NCBI GenBank assembly: GCA_000447185.1
Contig: KE647181.1
Location: 1 to 29,575 of the forward strand
From: Vairimorpha apis BRL 01
Lineage: Eukaryota; Microsporidia; Nosematidae
Length of the DNA: 29,575 nt
Direction: 5' to 3'
Shown here: positions 29,146 to 29,575 of the stretch, in pieces
Numbering within the stretch: the first letter of the stretch is position 1
How the letters are laid out: each line of letters begins with the position of its first letter
Notes under the pieces: generated by a model
Database searches by the model: none
Seen by the model: the letters and a program-made list of their open reading frames with translations, nothing else
Told to the model about the DNA's origin: nothing
Program-made: the position numbers and the translations under genes

Positions 29146-29575
29146 TTAATTATATATTCCAGTTTTAAGTTTTAATTTTTGTATATTTCGTCCAATTTTA
29201 TTTCTCAATTTATAAATCTTTTCAATTAATTTTTTTCTTTCATCTAAAAACAATTGATTTTTACATACAATTTCTTGATGAGCATTATACAGAGATTTAA
29301 TCAATCTAAATTTAATAATTGAATATTTTATTTTACTTAGTTTGTTAATTAAATTATTTACTTGTTGTATATTCAGCAAAAATATAAAAGTGTTTATTTC
29401 CTCATTATCCAATTTATATAAAAATGTGCTAAAATTACCAACATCTGAATCAAGATAATTAATAAAATTATCAAATTTATCTATATGAATAACATTTTCA
29501 TAATTTTGTTCTATAATTTCACTAACATCATCTTCATGATCAATAAGTTCTAGTTCATATTTATCTATTCGTATA
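29146..29575 (-). CDS. UTP12-domain protein (SSU processome), 5' part outside window
   Basis: The frame is open to the window edge, so the N-terminal part, expected to be WD40 repeats, lies beyond 29575. The visible 142 C-terminal residues begin with an acidic linker (LIDHEDDVSEII). They go on with helices matching the Utp12 domain: FIFLLNIQQVNNLINKLSKI, FRLIKSLYNAHQEIVCKNQ and LIEKIYKLRNKIGRNIQKLK. The last resembles the 'RDxIGFNxAxLxxLK' end of Dip2/Utp12 (human WDR3). The family forms part of the UTP-B/UTP-A modules that assemble on pre-18S rRNA in the nucleolus. Which member (Utp12, Utp1/PWP2, Utp13, Utp4/5-type) cannot be settled without the WD40 half; Utp12 is favoured. No start codon is called because none of the visible candidates is an ATG. 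Confidence 0.6.
   Translation of the reverse strand, partial: IRIDKYELELIDHEDDVSEIIEQNYENVIHIDKFDNFINYLDSDVGNFSTFLYKLDNEEINTFIFLLNIQQVNNLINKLSKIKYSIIKFRLIKSLYNAHQEIVCKNQLFLDERKKLIEKIYKLRNKIGRNIQKLKLKTGIYN

Noticed and set aside
1..29575. tRNA, rRNA or CRISPR features
   Set aside because: No T-loop-like GGTTCRA context with a matching acceptor stem, no rRNA-like block and no spaced direct repeats were found by eye; small or divergent RNAs could be missed.
1..29575. Bacterial endosymbiont origin, suggested by AT-richness and poly(A) frame breaks
   Set aside because: The recognisable genes are eukaryote-specific (POLD2, Rat1/XRN2, cyclin, UTP12 domain, MLH3), gene density is low, and no ribosome binding sites precede the starts.

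Overview
The window is very AT-rich eukaryotic DNA, most likely from a microsporidian. All genes are intronless and short, and their products are Lys/Asn/Ile-rich. The recognisable proteins are eukaryotic core factors cut down in length: DNA polymerase delta small subunit, nuclear 5'-3' exonuclease Rat1/XRN2, a MutL protein of the MLH3 class, a cyclin K/T-type transcription cyclin, a UTP12-domain ribosome-biogenesis protein and two ZIP metal transporters. Several genes carry a CCC-type motif a few bases before the ATG, as reported for microsporidia. The species cannot be named from this sequence. The sparse gene layout and the decayed retroelements fit a large, gene-poor microsporidian genome better than a compact one.

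Layout. 1-2448: spacer plus a decayed non-LTR retroelement. 2449-7090: the densest block, with POLD2 (+), Rat1/XRN2 (-), a small hypothetical gene (+) divergent from it, and ZIP transporter 1 (-). 7091-9012: spacer with a second retroelement trace. 9013-9896: ZIP transporter 2 (-), a paralogue of the first. 9897-14930: mostly empty, with one signal-anchored hypothetical protein (11994-12515) and scraps of less AT-rich, possibly mobile-element DNA. 14940-15878: a much reduced, broken MLH3-like gene. 16525-16720, 19340-19798 and 22460-22890: three more fragments of the same retroelement family, all ending in a restriction-like endonuclease domain. 17195-17755: the cyclin. 18357-18838 and 23332-24716: two hypothetical genes. 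25447-29575: four tightly packed genes, the last a UTP12-domain protein running off the window edge.

The most striking pattern concerns the coding genes. Nearly every recognisable gene is split, and most breaks are repaired by adding one base to a homopolymer run, usually poly(A) on the coding strand. At least ten breaks fit this. The simplest reading is homopolymer under-calling in the sequence. Real run contraction, possibly tolerated through transcriptional slippage, is the interesting alternative. The MLH3-like gene looks different, with an in-frame stop and loss of ATPase motifs, and may be genuinely decaying.

No operon logic is expected. The genes serve replication (POLD2), meiotic recombination or mismatch repair (MLH3), RNA turnover and transcription (Rat1/XRN2, cyclin), ribosome biogenesis (UTP12 domain) and metal uptake (ZIP pair).
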